Source: Blastococcus sp. PRF04-17
GTDB taxonomy: Bacteria; Actinomycetota; Actinomycetes; Mycobacteriales; Geodermatophilaceae
Length of the DNA stretch: 64,000 nucleotides
Direction: 5' to 3'
Assembly: GCF_023016265.1 (NCBI RefSeq)
Contig: NZ_CP095412.1
Coordinates: 2,046,001-2,110,000 of the forward strand
Below are positions 18,129-26,044 of this stretch, piece by piece. How positions within the stretch are numbered: the first letter of the stretch is position 1; each line of letters opens with the position of its first letter. Made by a program: the position numbers and the translations under genes. The notes under the pieces were generated by a model. The model made no database searches and was not told where the DNA came from. It saw only the letters and a program-made list of their open reading frames with translations.

Positions 18129-18602
18129 ATGCGCGTGAACCAGGAACCGAACGGTCCTGGCCAGGAGGTCGCAGCCCCCGTCCCGTGGGAGGCTGCGGTC
18201 GCTGTGGCGGATGCCTGGCTGCCGCCGAACGCCGGCTCGTTGGAGAGTCGCCGGCTCCAGGCAGCCGCCCGATACCTCATCCAAGCCGTGACCTGGGAGA
18301 TCTGGAACGGAGAGCTCAGGCCACCGACCCACGACGAAGTCCGGCGCATTCTCGCCGAGGAACTGCGACCGCCCGGCAACATGCTTCGGAAGATGACGGC
18401 CTCGTTGAACCCCTTCGTCGCCGACGCCGCCCGCGCCGCGCTCAACGCCCGATGCTGGGCGGCAGTCCACGGCAGCAAGAACCTCGTCGTCGCACAAGCG
18501 GTGATGAGCCTGGATGCAGGCTCCGGCACAACGGCAGGCCCATCCCAGGAGCCCTTCCGGGACGCCGCGCGACCGCCGGACTCGGTCCGCTCCGAGACGT
18601 AG
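18129..18602 (+). CDS. Hypothetical protein
   Basis: A 157-residue protein from ATG at 18129 with a GAGAGG box upstream, 13 bases after the DUF2000 gene, so probably in one operon with it. It is mostly helical (VPWEAAVAVADAWLPP, RRLQAAARYLIQAVTWEIW); the last 30 residues look disordered. No family recognised. Confidence 0.6.
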   Translation: MRVNQEPNGPGQEVAAPVPWEAAVAVADAWLPPNAGSLESRRLQAAARYLIQAVTWEIWNGELRPPTHDEVRRILAEELRPPGNMLRKMTASLNPFVADAARAALNARCWAAVHGSKNLVVAQAVMSLDAGSGTTAGPSQEPFRDAARPPDSVRSET

Positions 18603-19061
18603 AGCCGGCTCCATCGAACGGCATCGAGAACGCGGTAAGCCTTCAGGCGTAGGGCCGACACCGTATGAGGTCCGCCCGTCCGAACCGGACGGGCGGACCT
18701 CGCGTTCTCGGTCCTCGACCATCTCGGCACCGCTACGCGCGGTGGTACTCCAAGTGCGTCCAGACCTTCAAATGCGCCACCCAGCTCAGCCGTTTCGGCG
18801 TTCTCGGCGCCGTCGCAGACGTGCTCGGCGAGCGACGGGCAGGCGTCAAGCACGTCCCGCACCCCGGCGCGCGCGACGACAAGGCAGGCCTGGCCGGGGC
18901 CCGCGTCGACGTGGAAGCTCGACGCAGGCATTGGGCCATGGTGGAGCAAGAGGCGATGAGGCCACTGCTCGTCTCTCGCGAGCAGAGGCCGCAGGCCCAC
19001 CAACACACCCGCGGACCAATCGGCGTCATCACGGTGTCGAAGTCGGCCAATGGCGGAACGG
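18603..19061. other. Intergenic stretch between convergent genes
   Basis: About 460 bp. It holds the hairpin at 18667-18701. On the minus strand, roughly 18720-19030, one frame reads protein-like (SSFHVDAGPGQACLVVARAG) but has no convincing start and no stop for more than a kilobase, so I do not call a gene. A decayed gene is possible. Confidence 0.4.
18667..18701. terminator. Hairpin terminator
   Basis: A perfect 15-bp inverted repeat (18667-18681, 18687-18701) with a 5-nt loop lies between the plus-strand gene ending at 18602 and the minus-strand gene ending at 19062. Confidence 0.7.
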
Positions 19062-20552
19062 TCAGTGCCAGTTCGGGTCGAGCGTGAGCGTGGCGAACGG
19101 GTCACGCATCCATGCGTCGAACTCGGCCATGGTGCAGAACACCGGTTGGCCGGCAAACTGCCGGGTCACCGCAGCCAGCTGGTGCAGAGCATCGTCGGTG
19201 CCGGCACCCGCCAGCGACTCGAGCGCGCCCGCCACTTGCGGCAGAACGGTCGTCGCCACGAACGCATTGCGCTCTGCGCCGAGAGCCTCGACCGCATCGC
19301 CCAGAGCGGACGCGGTGAACACCGCCGCGGCGGTCTCGGCCTCCAGAACAGCGATGCGCTCCTCGGGCAGCTGATCCTCCCGCACCGCCGCCAGCGCGAA
19401 CTGCGTCCCCTGGACGATGACCGTGGCCGAGAACTGGCCGACCAGGCCGCCGACGAGCGCTCCGACCACCGGCACCGGGATCACCGTCTGCCCCGCGGAG
19501 CCACAGGCCCAGACCAGGCCGACGGTCAGCGTCGACTCGCAGCTGCGCGCGGCGAACTGGCCGGCGTCGATGTCACCGCGGGCGAAAGCGACGCCAGCCT
19601 CGGCGACGCCGTACACCGCACGGGCCAAAGCTAGCGGCAGCGTGCCCCCGCCCAGCGCGTCGGGCAGCAGATCGGCCTGGGCCGCGACCCGCACCGCCTC
19701 ACCGAGGGCGGCGATCGTTCCGCCGCGGACCGCCCCACGAGCCGTCGCTGCCGCGGCGGTGGCGGCCGCGGTCGAAGCCGAGGTCTCCCCCGCCCGGACC
19801 TTCGCAGCCGAACGGGCCGCCGACAGCACCCCGGCCACTGCGGCACCACCAGCCGCGCCGACCCCCGCCGCAGTCAGCACCTGGTGCCCGACCGCCCCGG
19901 CGACCTGGGCATTAGCCCAGCCGATCGGACGCTCGGCGGCCCGGTGCACCGCGTCGCTCGTCAGCGGCTGGCTGCGGACGTCCGCGGCATGCAGCCGATC
20001 GGTCAGATGAGCGCGGGCGTCCTGGTAGTCGGCATAGCGCAACCCCTCCCGGTTCAGCGTCAGCCGCCGGTCCAGCAGGCCCGAAACCGCCTGCAACTTG
20101 TCCCCGGCAACTAACCGTTGCATGCCGTCGTAGGAGCTGCGGGCGACCCCGCTCGCCAGCGCCGTCGTCCGATCGACCAGCTTCGCCTGCGCCTCCGCCA
20201 CCAGACGCCCACCGTCGAGCAGCTGAATGTCTGCGGCCGCCGTCTGCGATCCACCGGCCATCCACTCGGTGACCGCGGCTCGGACGCTGGCACCCTGCGC
20301 GATCGCGTCCCGGTTGAACGAGGACGCGTGCATCACCTCGAACAGGTGACCCGCACGGATGGCAAGACCGACGTTGGCGTACCGCGCCGCCAGGTCCACC
20401 ACGATCTCGCGGATACGCAGCGTCTCCACCGTCTCCGCCGCCAAGCGCCGGGTGCCCTCGTCGGCCAGCTCCCACAGCGCCGCATCGGCCCCGCCAGGCA
20501 GCAGTGGTCGGCGCCGGACATCAGCCGCGCACCATGCCGGCGGGACGCTCAC
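19062..20552 (-). CDS. Unknown protein: possible PD-(D/E)xK-like N-terminal part plus glycine-zipper hydrophobic domain
   Basis: A 496-residue protein from GTG at 20552, overlapping the gene before it (GTGA). Residues of about 60-150 contain AGHLFEVMHASSFNRDA, then ADIQLLDGGRLVAEAQAKL, then SYDGMQRLVAGDKL. The order E...D...(E)xQxK resembles restriction-like nuclease cores, but this is a motif reading only. The middle and C-terminal parts are Ala/Gly-rich, with a glycine-zipper segment VIPVPVVGALVGGLVGQF that could span or perturb a membrane. No named family is recognised. It forms an obligate-looking pair with the upstream gene. Confidence 0.6.
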   Translation of the reverse strand: MSVPPAWCAADVRRRPLLPGGADAALWELADEGTRRLAAETVETLRIREIVVDLAARYANVGLAIRAGHLFEVMHASSFNRDAIAQGASVRAAVTEWMAGGSQTAAADIQLLDGGRLVAEAQAKLVDRTTALASGVARSSYDGMQRLVAGDKLQAVSGLLDRRLTLNREGLRYADYQDARAHLTDRLHAADVRSQPLTSDAVHRAAERPIGWANAQVAGAVGHQVLTAAGVGAAGGAAVAGVLSAARSAAKVRAGETSASTAAATAAAATARGAVRGGTIAALGEAVRVAAQADLLPDALGGGTLPLALARAVYGVAEAGVAFARGDIDAGQFAARSCESTLTVGLVWACGSAGQTVIPVPVVGALVGGLVGQFSATVIVQGTQFALAAVREDQLPEERIAVLEAETAAAVFTASALGDAVEALGAERNAFVATTVLPQVAGALESLAGAGTDDALHQLAAVTRQFAGQPVFCTMAEFDAWMRDPFATLTLDPNWH

Positions 20553-21472
20553 GCGGCCAGCCCGATCAGACGGCGCTCCGCGTCCTCAACGATCCGCGCA
20601 GACAGATCGGTGACCAGACCGTCTTCGTCGATGAGCGGCGCGGCGAACACGTCCACGGTGGTGCTGACCAGTGCAACCATCACCGCCACCTGCTCGCGCT
20701 GCTCGGCGGTGTAGGTCGCGTACTCGCCGTTGCCGTCGATGAGCCCGACGAATCCAGGCAGACGCCGGTTGATTTCCTGCTGCAGCCTTCGCAGCACGCC
20801 ACGCACCTGCTCGCTGCGGGCACGCGCCGCAGAGCTGGACTTCTCCGCGATCTCCAACTGGTCGAGGCCAGCGGCGACCTCACGCTGCTCGCGCAGCATC
20901 ACGCGACCCTGCAACTCCATGAACACCCCCATCGCAACCAGCGCCGGCAGCGGCCGCAGGCTGGCGGGCACTCGCGCGGCCGCAAGGACGCGGCTGCCGC
21001 GGGCGGTGGTTGCAGTGGCGCGGGAGAGCGCGGAGATCGCCGTACGGGTGGAGACCGCGGCGAGTTTGCCCACGGTGGCGGCGGCCGCCGAATCCGTGCC
21101 GGACTCGGCGGTCAGCCCCCCGGCCATCGACGCCACGATGCCCAGCACGTCGATGCGCACCTCCCGCAGCTCCACGGTTGGTTTGTCCGCAGCGAGGGCC
21201 GGCTCGATGCTCGCCAGTTCGGCCAGGTCCACGCTCTTCAACCGCGAGAACGCGTCGCGGAAAGGCACCAGCGCGAACCGGTAGACCTGGGCCCGGCACC
21301 TGTCCAGCCGGGCGAACTCGACCTGGTCCAAGCGCTCCAGCTCGGGCGCACGGAGCGACAGTTGCTGGTGGCGACGCTGGTTCTCCTTCGCCAGTTCCGC
21401 TGCGTCGAAGATCGCGATCCCCACCCAGGCCTCCCCCGTGTCCAGGTCTAAGGGCCCCAGTTTCGCCGTCAC
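20549..21472 (-). CDS. Unknown protein, coupled partner of the gene at 19062
   Basis: A 307-residue protein from GTG at 21472. The first 110 residues are helical and charged (RRHQQLSLRAPELERLDQVE). A small Ala/Gly-rich region follows (about 110-170), then a hydrophobic stretch (LPALVAMGVFMELQG) and a coiled coil (ARARSEQVRGVLRRLQQEINRR). The C-terminus is AERRLIGLAA. Its stop overlaps the next start by four bases. The layout (cytosolic helical partner plus a large hydrophobic protein) recalls effector/immunity or toxin/antitoxin pairs, which is inference. No family recognised. Confidence 0.6.
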   Translation of the reverse strand: MTAKLGPLDLDTGEAWVGIAIFDAAELAKENQRRHQQLSLRAPELERLDQVEFARLDRCRAQVYRFALVPFRDAFSRLKSVDLAELASIEPALAADKPTVELREVRIDVLGIVASMAGGLTAESGTDSAAAATVGKLAAVSTRTAISALSRATATTARGSRVLAAARVPASLRPLPALVAMGVFMELQGRVMLREQREVAAGLDQLEIAEKSSSAARARSEQVRGVLRRLQQEINRRLPGFVGLIDGNGEYATYTAEQREQVAVMVALVSTTVDVFAAPLIDEDGLVTDLSARIVEDAERRLIGLAA

Positions 21473-21895
21473 CCCCGACAGGTATCGGCACTGTCGGAAC
21501 GCGCTTCACTCGATCGAGCTGCGGGTCCGCGGATGACCGCACGAACCTCCGATCTTCAGCGCTGCGCGCGCCGTGGCCCGGCCGTGGCCCGCTCCAGGTG
21601 CACGAAGGGCAAGGCTGTCACCGCCGCGGAGACGCTCACCCCGTGATCGTCGGCCGGAGCCGAGCCCACTGCGGCCGATCTGCGGACCTCCTCATGCGGA
21701 CGGACGCCGCGCAGGCACACAAGGAGCCTGCACCACCACCGCTGAGCGCACGGGGCCAGCCGACTCTGGTCGGCTGGCCCTACACGCCTCCAGATCAGAC
21801 GCCGTGGAGCTTGACGCCTACGTGGTCGACGACCCAGCGCATCTTCTGCTCGTCGATGCCGAAGTAGAGTCGGTGGCCGCTGCTACACCTTCCAC
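21473..21895. other. Divergent intergenic stretch
   Basis: About 420 bp between the minus-strand gene starting at 21472 and the plus-strand gene at 21896. It holds one hairpin (21753-21780). Promoters for both directions should be here; none can be pinpointed. Confidence 0.45.
21753..21780. terminator. Hairpin, possible terminator or attenuator
   Basis: A perfect 11-bp inverted repeat (21753-21763, 21770-21780) with a 6-nt loop in a divergent intergenic region. Since no gene ends nearby, it may mark a lost gene or act in the 5' leader of the gene at 21896. Confidence 0.5.
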
Positions 21896-22267
21896 GTGAC
21901 CGAGCCCGACGAGCACTGGAAACAGGCTGCCGACCGGCTATTCGATGCGCTCGAGGTCGAGGCGACCCCGCTGCCGTTCTGCCAGGTCGTTCTCCTCGAC
22001 GCCAGTGAGTGCCTGCAGTTGCTGTCCTCCGATGCCGACCAGCAGTGCCCGCACCGAGCACCCGGCCCGGCGCCCGAGGCCCTGGGCGAGGTCATCACCG
22101 CGCTGCGCCGCGACGTCGCCGAGGCCCGCGAGATCGCCCGCGGGCTCGCCGCGCTGACCCGCTACCGATGGGGCGACAAGGGCGTCGACACCGTGCTGCA
22201 CCGGCTCCGGCTGGGGCCGCGGCAGCCCGACTGGCTTCAGCCCGACATGGGCTGGCCGCTGCCCTGA
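21896..22267 (+). CDS. Hypothetical protein
   Basis: A 123-residue protein from GTG at 21896 (VTEPDEHWKQAADRLFDALEVEATPLPFC). Helical, acidic at the N-terminus, with three cysteines in the first 60 residues. No clear ribosome binding site and no recognised family. A hairpin lies about 140 bp downstream of its stop. Confidence 0.5.
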   Translation: MTEPDEHWKQAADRLFDALEVEATPLPFCQVVLLDASECLQLLSSDADQQCPHRAPGPAPEALGEVITALRRDVAEAREIARGLAALTRYRWGDKGVDTVLHRLRLGPRQPDWLQPDMGWPLP

Positions 22268-22407
22268 CGGCGGCCGCTGGCCGGAATGCCGCGGGTCGCA
22301 TCGCGTTGGTAGCGGTGCCGGCCCGGTGACAGTCCCGCGGGCTCCACTACTTGCCGCTACGAGCGGCCACTCGCCGAGAGGCGACGGTCGGGCCGGTTTT
22401 CACGCGA

Positions 22408-22438
22408 AATGGCCGCCGGGCATGACCCGGCGGCCATT
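22408..22438. terminator. Hairpin terminator
   Basis: A perfect 13-bp inverted repeat (22408-22420, 22426-22438) with a 5-nt loop, downstream of the plus-strand gene ending at 22267. Confidence 0.7.
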
Positions 22439-22612
22439 GTCGTGTGCGCCCCACCCGTCGGGAGGAGACGGCCCGCCACCGCTCAAGTCCTGCGGCAGTA
22501 GCGCCGATCAGTCCAATGCGGCGGCGAAACCGCCCGTCCGGCGCCACTGACTGCGGCGGGGCTCGTCCCGGCCGCCGCGCCCGCAAGGGCGTCGCACCCG
22601 CTGAGGGTGCCC

Positions 22613-22650
22613 GGAGGCCCCGGCCGTCCTCGCGACGGTCGGGGCCTTCC
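22613..22650 (-). terminator. Hairpin terminator for the gene at 22674
   Basis: An inverted repeat of about 16 bp with one or two mismatches (22613-22628 against 22634-22650), just behind the minus-strand stop at 22674. Confidence 0.65.
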
Positions 22651-22673
22651 GTGTCTCAGGCGGCGGGCGTGGT

Positions 22674-23096
22674 CTAGGCGAACCTCTCGGCGGCCCGGTG
22701 CGCACGAGTCGGGTCGATCACCGCGACGTCGACCGGGCGCTGGCCGGACAGGAGCCCGGACGGTTGGGTCAGCCAGGTCCAGATCGTCCAGCCGCCGAGG
22801 TCGGCGCCGGCCAGGACCACAAGCAGCGGCTGCAGCTCCGGCCGTGGCTCGAGGTCTTCGCCAGGGCCGGTTGGCTGGAACGCCGGGACCAGCTCCTGCC
22901 CGTCGTGCGGGACCGTGAACAGCCGCTGGTCGCCGAGCCGGCGGGCCAGCCAGAGCCGGGTTGCCGCCTCGGGCTGTCCGCGCCGCCTAGCGAGCTCGAC
23001 GACGGAGAACGCCCGCGTCTCGAGCAACGCTTGGCGCAGGGCGGCCCGCCGCCGCTGGGCGGCCCGGGCCTGCATGGCCGAGCGGGGCCCGGTCAC
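22674..23096 (-). CDS. Antitoxin-like protein with Xre/MbcA/ParS-type toxin-binding domain
   Basis: A 140-residue protein; GTG at 23096 has an AGGTGG-type box upstream. It begins VTGPRSAMQARAAQRRRAALRQ, then AFSVVELARRRGQPEAATRLWLARR, and ends with the domain shared with the gene at 11588: GGWTIWTWLTQPSGLLSGQ followed by RPVDV. This W...L..P...L.G..P.D pattern is typical of DUF2384-like toxin-binding regions. No RES-domain toxin is adjacent. An inverted repeat about 180 bp upstream (23271-23311) could be its operator. Confidence 0.6.
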   Translation of the reverse strand: MTGPRSAMQARAAQRRRAALRQALLETRAFSVVELARRRGQPEAATRLWLARRLGDQRLFTVPHDGQELVPAFQPTGPGEDLEPRPELQPLLVVLAGADLGGWTIWTWLTQPSGLLSGQRPVDVAVIDPTRAHRAAERFA

Positions 23097-23270
23097 TGGA
23101 CCACCTTCCGCACACGAGGAGCCCCGGGCGAAGGAAGCGCCCGGGGTAAGCGGATCGTCGCCCGCCCGCTGGCAGGTCAACCCGAGGGGCCGCCGCGCAC
23201 TTCGGATTCCCGCACCGGCCGTACACGGCCGGGTCCTGACGATCGGGCCTCAACGGGGCCGCGACCTGCC

Positions 23271-23311
23271 GGTATTAGCAATGTCAGCGAAAACCTGGGA
23301 AAGCTAATACC
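23271..23311. promoter_or_regulatory. Possible operator: 9-bp inverted repeat
   Basis: GGTATTAGC at 23271-23279 is repeated in inverted form at 23303-23311, with 23 bp between. AT-rich symmetry is rare in this GC-rich DNA. It lies upstream of the antitoxin-like gene (start 23096), where an autoregulatory site would be expected. Confidence 0.4.
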
Positions 23312-23489
23312 GTCCGTCGTCGGGCCCGCGGCGGGGTGCAGCCGGGTCACGGTGCTCGTTAGTCGGTCTCCTCCCCGCGTCATCGTGGGCGGAGGCGAAG
23401 GCCTCGGGCACAAGACCAGCCGCGCGCATCAGGTTCTCCAGGTCGTGCGCCTCGTCGTCAGAGAGGACCCCGCACTCCCCACCGGTCAC
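23304..23489 (-). CDS. Possible small protein
   Basis: A 61-residue frame from GTG at 23489: the N-terminal half (VLSDDEAHDLENLMRAAGLVPEAF) reads like a real helical protein; the rest is Arg/Pro/Asp-rich. No clear ribosome binding site and no recognised family. It precedes the antitoxin-like gene on the same strand and overlaps the inverted repeat. Confidence 0.3.
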   Translation of the reverse strand: MTGGECGVLSDDEAHDLENLMRAAGLVPEAFASAHDDAGRRPTNEHRDPAAPRRGPDDGRY

Positions 23490-23703
23490 GGCCTGGCGTC
23501 AGCAAATCGCCCACCCCAACGTGTCGAAGTCCCCCCTTGAGCACCTGAGCGCATCGCGCCTGATGGCCGTCAGCCCCGGCGATCTGGCACCGCTGCGTGC
23601 AATGCCATACCCGGCTAGACGTAGGTAGGACGGTGCAAGCACTCGGTGAGTGGGCAGCCATGCGGTTGAGGGCACCACCGGATGATGCGGGCCCGTAGAC
23701 GAC

Positions 23704-23745
23704 GAAAGCCGGGGCCACCGCTAGTCGCGGTGGCCCCGGCTTTTC
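23704..23745 (-). terminator. Terminator of ssrA
   Basis: An 18-bp inverted repeat (23704-23721 against 23727-23745) with a 5-nt loop, about 40 bp beyond the mature 3' end of the tmRNA. Confidence 0.8.
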
Positions 23746-23782
23746 GCCAACTAGGGGCTGGCTTTTCGCCAGCACCCCGGGG

Positions 23783-24157
23783 TGGAGGTGGCGGGAATCG
23801 AACCCGCGTCCTTCGACGCATCACCAGGGCTTCTCCGAGCGCAGTCTGCCTTGCCTCTGCTCGACCCCGTCGATCACGCAGACAAGTCGACGTGACGGGC
23901 CCAGTCGCTGTGCGGTGTCCCGTGCACGCCCGCGACCGGCACGCACGGTGAGTCATCTAGCTGATGCCAGGATCCGGGCCGATGACGAAACCCGGGCTGA
24001 CAGACCCGAACTAGCTGCTATCAGGCAGCGAGTTCGAAGTCGCGCTGCGTATTAGCGGCGCTTGTGTTGTTTGCAACGCGTGGTTAACGAGCTCATCGTT
24101 GCCTTCCTCGGCTCGCTTCCCCTGGTCACCCGACCGAAGTCGAGACCATTCACCCCC
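23783..24157 (-). ncRNA. ssrA: tmRNA
   Basis: About 375 nt. The 5' end reads GGGGGTGAATGGTCTCGAC and the 3' end has the tRNA-like T arm (GGGTTCGATTCCC) and acceptor strand CACCTCC plus discriminator A. The seven acceptor positions pair (one G-U). CCA is not encoded and must be added. The tag reading frame (24021-24059) encodes ANTQRDFELAA followed by TGA. tmRNA rescues stalled ribosomes together with SmpB (gene at 33001). The 3' end is a well-known integration site for genomic islands. Confidence 0.95.
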
Positions 24158-24233
24158 TGTGTAGTTGTGCAGGAAGCCTAACGGCTCCCGGCGTCACGGT
24201 GTTCCCCCCGGCGGGTGGTGTCCGACGCGTCGC

Positions 24234-24647
24234 TCAGACGCGCCGCAGCCACCACCGCTGCCACGGGGTCTCGACCGCCCTGCGGTGGTAGGTGGCCCGG
24301 ACCCATGCGACGGCGTCCGCCGGGTCCATCCCGTCCAGCACGGCGAGCGCGGCCAGCGCCGTGCCCGTCCGGCCCACGCCGCCGCCGCAGGCGACCTCCA
24401 CCCGCTCGCCGCGGCACGCCCGGGCATGCACCTCGCGCAGTGCGTCGAGCGCGTCGTCCGGATCGCGCGGCAGCCCGAAATCCGGCCAGACCACCTGGCG
24501 GAAGGGCCACGGCGGAGTGGGCCCCCGACCCAGCACGATGGCGAAGTCGGCCGGGCTCGGCGACCCGCTCAGCCGGCGGCCGCGCACGAGCGCACCGCCG
24601 GGCAGCCGGACGACGCCCTCCTCCGCCGCCCAGCCGTCGTCCGCCAC
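24234..24647 (-). CDS. Protein-tyrosine/dual-specificity phosphatase-like protein
   Basis: A 137-residue protein from GTG at 24647 with the CX5R active-site loop ACGGGVGRTGTALA (C87, R93), as in dual-specificity phosphatases. In most relatives the residue before Cys is His; here it is Ala. A general-acid Asp may be the one in VVWPDFGLP (about D56), which is well placed. It follows corA by 27 bp on the same strand. The substrate is unknown. Confidence 0.75.
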   Translation of the reverse strand: MADDGWAAEEGVVRLPGGALVRGRRLSGSPSPADFAIVLGRGPTPPWPFRQVVWPDFGLPRDPDDALDALREVHARACRGERVEVACGGGVGRTGTALAALAVLDGMDPADAVAWVRATYHRRAVETPWQRWWLRRV

Positions 24648-24674
24648 CGCACGAGTGTGTGCGCCGGCGGACCC

Positions 24675-25814
24675 TCAGATCCAGTCGCGGCGCTTGAAGA
24701 CGACGTACAGCGTGAGACTGACCCCGACCATCAGCATCAGTGCGAGCGGATAGCCCCACGCCCAGTGCAGCTCGGGCATCTGGTCGAAGTTCATCCCGTA
24801 CACGGTGCCCACCAGCGTCGGCGCGAAGAGGATGGCGGCCCACGCCGAGATCTTCTTGACCTCCTCGCCCTGCGCGATCGAGGCCTCGGTGAGCTCGCGG
24901 ATCTCCTCGTTCTGGCGCTGGGCGACCAGCGTCGCGTTGACCGTCAGGATGTCGCGCAGCTGCAGCCGGAAGGCCTCGGCGCGCTCGTTGACCTGCACGA
25001 CGTGGTCGGCGACGTCCCGCAGGTAACTGCGCAGGTCCTCGTCGACTCCGTACTTGTCGAAGCCGGCGGTGATCGCGGCGAGGATGCCGGTCAGCGGCAC
25101 CGCGGCCCGCTGGAACTCCAGCACCTCCTGCGAGAGCTCGTAGATGCGCCGCGACACCCCGGGGTCGCCTCGGAAGACCTCGGTCTCGATCTCGTCGATG
25201 TCGGTCGCCAGCCCGTCGACGACCGGGCGGTATCCGTCCACCACCGCGTCGAGGGTCGCGTAGAGCACGGCCTCGCTGCCCTTGGCCAGCAGCGCCGGCT
25301 CGCTCTCCAGCCGGCGGCGCACCCGCGAGAGGTCGGGCGACTCGCTGTGCCGCACCGTGATCGCGAAGTCCACGCCGAGGAACAGGTGCAGTTCGCCGAA
25401 CTCGACCTCCTCCGCCTCGTCCAGGTACCGGGCGGCCTTGAGGACGACGAACAACGTGTCGCCGTAGCGCTCGAACTTCGGCCGCTGGTGCGCCTTGATG
25501 GCGTCCTCGACGGCCAACTCGGGCAGGTCGTAGAGCTCAGCCAGCTCCCCCAGCTCGCCGGGCTCGGGCCGGTAGAGCCCCAGCCACGCGAGGCGGTCCT
25601 CCCCCGCGGCGAGCTCCTCGAGGCTCTCGGCGGCCGACGCGGGCGTCGCGACCCGCCGGCCCTCGGAGTAGACGGCGTTGTCGACGATGCGGGACCGTCC
25701 GGGTGGCGAGGGCAGCGAGGCGACCCGGGTGACGGGCACCGCGACGTCGGCCCGAGCCGGACGGCGGGTCAGCGTGGTGAGGGCGGAGAGGGGCGCGAGG
25801 CGGCGCTCGGTCAT
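24675..25814 (-). CDS. corA: CorA-family magnesium/divalent cation channel
   Basis: A 379-residue protein. It has a large cytoplasmic domain, a long helix (ERAEAFRLQLRDILTVNATLVAQRQNEEIRELT) and two C-terminal membrane helices. The signature GMN sits between them (about 340-342, YGMNFDQMPEL). The C-terminal basic tail KRRDW is typical. ATG at 25814 has a GGGAG box. CorA forms pentameric Mg2+ channels. A 32-codon upstream frame (25892-25990) may be a leader peptide. Confidence 0.92.
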   Translation of the reverse strand: MTERRLAPLSALTTLTRRPARADVAVPVTRVASLPSPPGRSRIVDNAVYSEGRRVATPASAAESLEELAAGEDRLAWLGLYRPEPGELGELAELYDLPELAVEDAIKAHQRPKFERYGDTLFVVLKAARYLDEAEEVEFGELHLFLGVDFAITVRHSESPDLSRVRRRLESEPALLAKGSEAVLYATLDAVVDGYRPVVDGLATDIDEIETEVFRGDPGVSRRIYELSQEVLEFQRAAVPLTGILAAITAGFDKYGVDEDLRSYLRDVADHVVQVNERAEAFRLQLRDILTVNATLVAQRQNEEIRELTEASIAQGEEVKKISAWAAILFAPTLVGTVYGMNFDQMPELHWAWGYPLALMLMVGVSLTLYVVFKRRDWI

Positions 25815-26044
25815 GACGGACTCCCGGAGGGCGCGGAGGACGAGGGTGCCGGCGAAGGTCCTCGCCGGGTCCACGCGCTCAGCGCGGGACGTCAGGCCGG
25901 GAGGACCGGAGGAGCGGTACTGGGAGGTTCGCTGCGCATGCGACGGCTCCTCCCGCTCGGGGCCCGGTCCGTCGCCGGGCCGTCGTCCATGGTGACACGC
26001 GGTGTCCAGTCCGCCTCCCCGGACGGGTGAACGCGCGTCGGCGC

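Larger units (their letters stand above)
22268..22673. other. Intergenic stretch with two terminators
   Basis: About 400 bp between convergent genes. It contains the hairpins at 22408-22438 and 22613-22650 and no supported gene. Confidence 0.5.
23097..23782. other. Intergenic stretch between the antitoxin-like gene and ssrA
   Basis: About 690 bp with locally lower GC. It holds the 9-bp inverted repeat at 23271-23311, a possible small gene at 23304-23489 and the ssrA terminator at 23704-23745. The rest shows nothing I can assign. It directly borders the ssrA 3' end, so an attachment site is possible here. Confidence 0.45.

Noticed and set aside
18665-19087. A 140-residue plus-strand gene behind the hairpin at 18667
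   Set aside because: Its start lies inside a terminator stem and its composition is not protein-like.
17552-19156. A 534-residue minus-strand frame overlapping the DUF2000 gene
   Set aside because: Mostly antisense to recognised genes. Only the part around 18720-19030 looks protein-like, and it has no start.
23786-23815. A tRNA gene on the minus strand
   Set aside because: The T-arm-like GGTTCGATTCC belongs to the tRNA-like 3' end of the tmRNA; no separate anticodon arm is present.
24165-26030. A 621-residue plus-strand frame opposite corA
   Set aside because: Antisense shadow of corA and the phosphatase-like gene; corA is unmistakable.
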